From PALSA-612 sp963765295 (GTDB taxonomy: Bacteria > Actinomycetota > Thermoleophilia > Gaiellales > Gaiellaceae), in contig CAVXVO010000004.1 of assembly GCA_963765295.1 (NCBI GenBank), positions 372,001 to 436,000 on the forward strand: DNA of 64,000 nt. Direction: 5' to 3'. The position numbers and the translations under genes are program-made. The stretch's first letter is position 1. Every line of letters begins with the position of its first letter. The notes beneath the pieces were generated by a model. The model saw only the letters and a program-made list of their open reading frames with translations. It was not told where the DNA came from and made no database searches. Shown piece by piece: positions 61,907 to 64,000 of the stretch.

Positions 61907-63336
61907 CTAGCTCACCCCCAGGTCGTAGCGATCGACGAAGGCGCCCTGCGTCGGTCGAGCCGAGCTCGTAGAGCGACGACCCGACGAGCCGGAAGCGCGA
62001 GAGCGGCATCGACTGCGCCCACTCGGCCGCCGGGAGCGAGAACTGGTCGACGAGCGTCCCCCGACGGGTCGATCTACGACAGCCTCGTACTCGTGATCCG
62101 TGTCCGTGTAGACCGAGAAGACGACGAGCAGCCGGCCGCTCGGGAGCGTCTGCGCGAGCTGGATGTCGGCAACGGGCGTCGCGCTCGTGATCCGCACCGT
62201 CGAGAACCGAGATACTGCCGATCCGACGTTCGAGTACGTGCCGACGCGGATCTCGTTTCCGGTGCTCAGCACGACGACGTTGCCGTCGAGGACGGCGCAC
62301 CGGGGACCGCCGCGCGAACTGCGTCGACGGGTCGACGGGAGTTCGTCCGTTTGCCTGCAGGACGGGCGCCCACATGCTGGACGGGTACTCCGACACGTAG
62401 GCGGTGCCCGCGCGAGAGCCGGATCTGCGCCGCCGCCGCGTCGGCCACGGGTGACGAGCTCACCAGCGCGCCCTGCAGCGTGTACGAACGGAGGAGCGGC
62501 TTCGGCGCAGCCGTGTTCGCCACCTCGAGCACGTAGGCCGTCCCGGACGAGTCGCTGACGCGGAGGTCGGCCTTGACGCCGGCGAGACCCGGCAGCGGGA
62601 TCGCCTGTGCCGCACCGCCGGCGAGAAACTCCAGCATCCGCGCGTGCGCTTCGTCGAGGAGGTAGACGTCGCCGGCCGGGTCGACGTCGAACGACGCACG
62701 CGCCGGTCGGCATGTCGACGCCGTCCTCGAGCCCGACCTGCTGGTCACCGCTGCCCCAGCCGGCACTAGCCACCCGCGCCGACGCCGTGGCGGGTCGAGC
62801 CGAACGTGTGCGTTCCGAGGTCGATGGACGGAGCCGTTCATCGCGAGGCTGATCTGAGGTGCACTGCTCCCGCCTGGCGGCACCACGATCGATCGCCCGG
62901 TCGTGTTGTCGCGGATCACGGCGTAGTACGTGAACGCGGGAGCAGCCCAGATCGTTCGCGGGAACGGCGGCCACGTACCGGCCGACCTGCACGCTCGGAT
63001 CGAGCTGCAACGGCACGCTCGCCGTGACCCCGGCAACCGTCCGGAAGTAGACCGTGCCACCTCCGTCGCAGACACCCGGCCCTTCGGCGTCGCCGTCGGG
63101 CGGCAGGCACGAGATGTCGTAAGCGGATCTCCTGCGGATCGCCCGGCGCCCGCAGCTTGATCGGGGCGGAGATCGCCTTCAGGAACTGGTCGTCCGCGGC
63201 GATCCTGTGCTTTCCGGCATCGGCGGCTCCAGTCAGCGTGAGCAACGTCGTCGCAACTGCGACGAGCGCCGCCACGGTCGCGGCACTCCAGACGATCCGC
63301 CTTCGTCCGGAGTTTCCACCCGAGAATGTCGACCAT
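61907..63336 (-). CDS. Large secreted beta-propeller-like protein, many frameshifts
   Basis: ATG at 63336 has AAGGAGG five nt upstream. MVDILGWKLRTK and then, after an early indel, VWSAATVAALVAVATTLLTL form the signal peptide. Later blocks (VPLQLDPSVQVGRYVAAVPA, APAFTYYAVIRDNTTGRSIV, FDVDPAGDVYLLDEAHARML, VSDSSGTAYVLEVANTAAPK, VADIQLAQTLPSGRLLVVFS) have the repeated strand character of NHL/YVTN-like propellers. About eight frame changes prevent an exact protein. First gene of the NlpC/P60 operon; cell-wall or surface role inferred. Confidence 0.55.
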
Positions 63337-63491
63337 GTGCGCCTCCTTCGGTTGTTGTCTCTACAGAGAACAGATCGCGGAGGCGCCCGTCAAGACCCGA
63401 GGGCACGAAGTTCCACACTTGGCACACATCCGGCACAGACACGTCACGCCTGGGGCGCTACCACTGAAAGCCCAATCGAGAAAGGAGCGTC

Positions 63492-64000
63492 ATGTCTCAG
63501 GTTCCTCGTGTCCCCCGTCCCCGGCTGCTCATGCTCGCGCTCGTCGTCGCCGCGATCGCCGGCGGCAGCGCATTCGCCGCCCTCGCCTCGACAGAGCGGA
63601 GCCGACGGTGCCGTCATTCAGGCCTGCAAGCACAAGATCACCGGGCTGCTGCGGGTGGTCGGCAGCCCATCGAAGTGCATGAAGCAAGAGCTGCCGCTCG
63701 CGTGGAACATCCAGGGACCGGTCGGAGCTGCAGGCTCGACCGGACCGCAAGGCCCGAAGGGCGACGCCGGTCCGGCCGGCGCGCCGGGCGAGCGAGGTCT
63801 GCCTGGAGCGCCCGGGCCTGCCGGCGCCCAGGGACCTGCAGGCAGCCAGGGTCCTCCAGGCGCACAGGGGCCTGCAGGCGCGCAGGGCGCGCCCGGTGCC
63901 CAGGGACCGGCTGGGCCGCAGGGGTCGCCGGGACCGAAAGGCGATCCCGGCTCGGGCTTGTCGACCTTCGACGATCTGGATGGGGTCCCGTGCACTGACG
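63492..64000 (+). CDS. Secreted collagen-like protein (cut by window end, one frameshift)
   Basis: The ATG has AAAGGAG upstream. A signal peptide (RLLMLALVVAAIAGGSAFAA) is followed, after an indel near 63597, by GADGAVIQACKHKITGLLRV and LPLAWNIQGPVGAAG, a head domain I associate with Thermoleophilia collagen-like proteins, then about 65 residues of uninterrupted Gly-x-y repeats (GPKGDAGPAGAPGERGLPG...) and the start of a globular part (GLSTFDDLDGVPCTD) at the window edge. Surface triple helix inferred. Confidence 0.8.

Overview
The window is high-GC bacterial DNA with strong GC-ending codon bias, GTG starts and many apparently leaderless genes (a TANNNT hexamer 6-8 nt before the start codon). 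Protein types point to an actinobacterium, most likely class Thermoleophilia (Gaiellales/Solirubrobacterales-like, inferred). Evidence includes a secreted protein opening with a PSAAIVISMIALLVALGGTS-type leader, collagen-like secreted proteins, the 'IQVGPFSVLK' secreted family and an RpoD with region 1.1. No rRNA and no CRISPR array was seen. The only complete tRNA is tRNA-Asp(GTC).

Layout. (1) 1-15.8 kb is chromosomal backbone: a VAO-type flavoprotein, SRPBCC and SDR proteins, a Leu/Phe/Val-type dehydrogenase divergent from a MocR regulator, a STAS protein, two cyclic-di-GMP proteins (GGDEF-EAL and GGDEF-HD-GYP), a DUF1996-like secreted protein, RpoD, a bifunctional homocysteine methyltransferase/MTHFR and tRNA-Asp. 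(2) 15.8-27.4 kb is a genomic island at the 3' half of tRNA-Asp. It has a tyrosine integrase, an excisionase-like HTH protein, a replication-like protein, an Lsr2-like protein, TatA, two GT39-like membrane glycosyltransferases and an HNH endonuclease, and ends in a 49-bp copy of the tRNA 3' half. (3) 27.4-36.9 kb is a second, integrase-less segment ending in a third 44-bp copy. It encodes a phosphoethanolamine/phosphocholine-type cytidylyltransferase, a SAM methyltransferase, a CDP-alcohol phosphatidyltransferase fused to a phytanoyl-CoA-dioxygenase-like domain, a PotDBCA-like polyamine ABC importer and an ABC exporter with a cyclic-nucleotide-binding domain. (4) 36.9-55.4 kb is backbone again: a split PEP-synthase-like pair (one part with a cNMP domain), a GH94 phosphorylase, a LAL-type LuxR regulator, a run of secreted proteins (RTX-like, collagen-like, NHL/PKD, GH5), GreA and TypA. 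(5) 55.4-64 kb holds AidB, a NiCoT nickel transporter, an SGNH hydrolase, DedA, a DCC protein, an NlpC/P60 cluster and a collagen-like protein cut by the window end.

The most distinctive biology is in segment 3. It looks like a Kennedy-pathway-like phospholipid headgroup system: a cytidylyltransferase activates a phospho-alcohol, the CDP-alcohol phosphotransferase half of the fusion transfers it to lipid, and the attached Fe(II)/2-oxoglutarate-type domain and the methyltransferase may modify headgroup or lipid. It sits beside an amine/polyamine importer. This functional chain is inferred from families and adjacency.

Sequence quality is uneven. Five clear single-base frameshifts fall in the first 56 kb (rpoD, yitJ-like, integrase, potA, GH94), but more than twenty fall in 56.0-63.6 kb, where almost every gene is broken by indels while its protein motifs stay intact. 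I treat these as probable consensus errors and annotate whole genes across the breaks.
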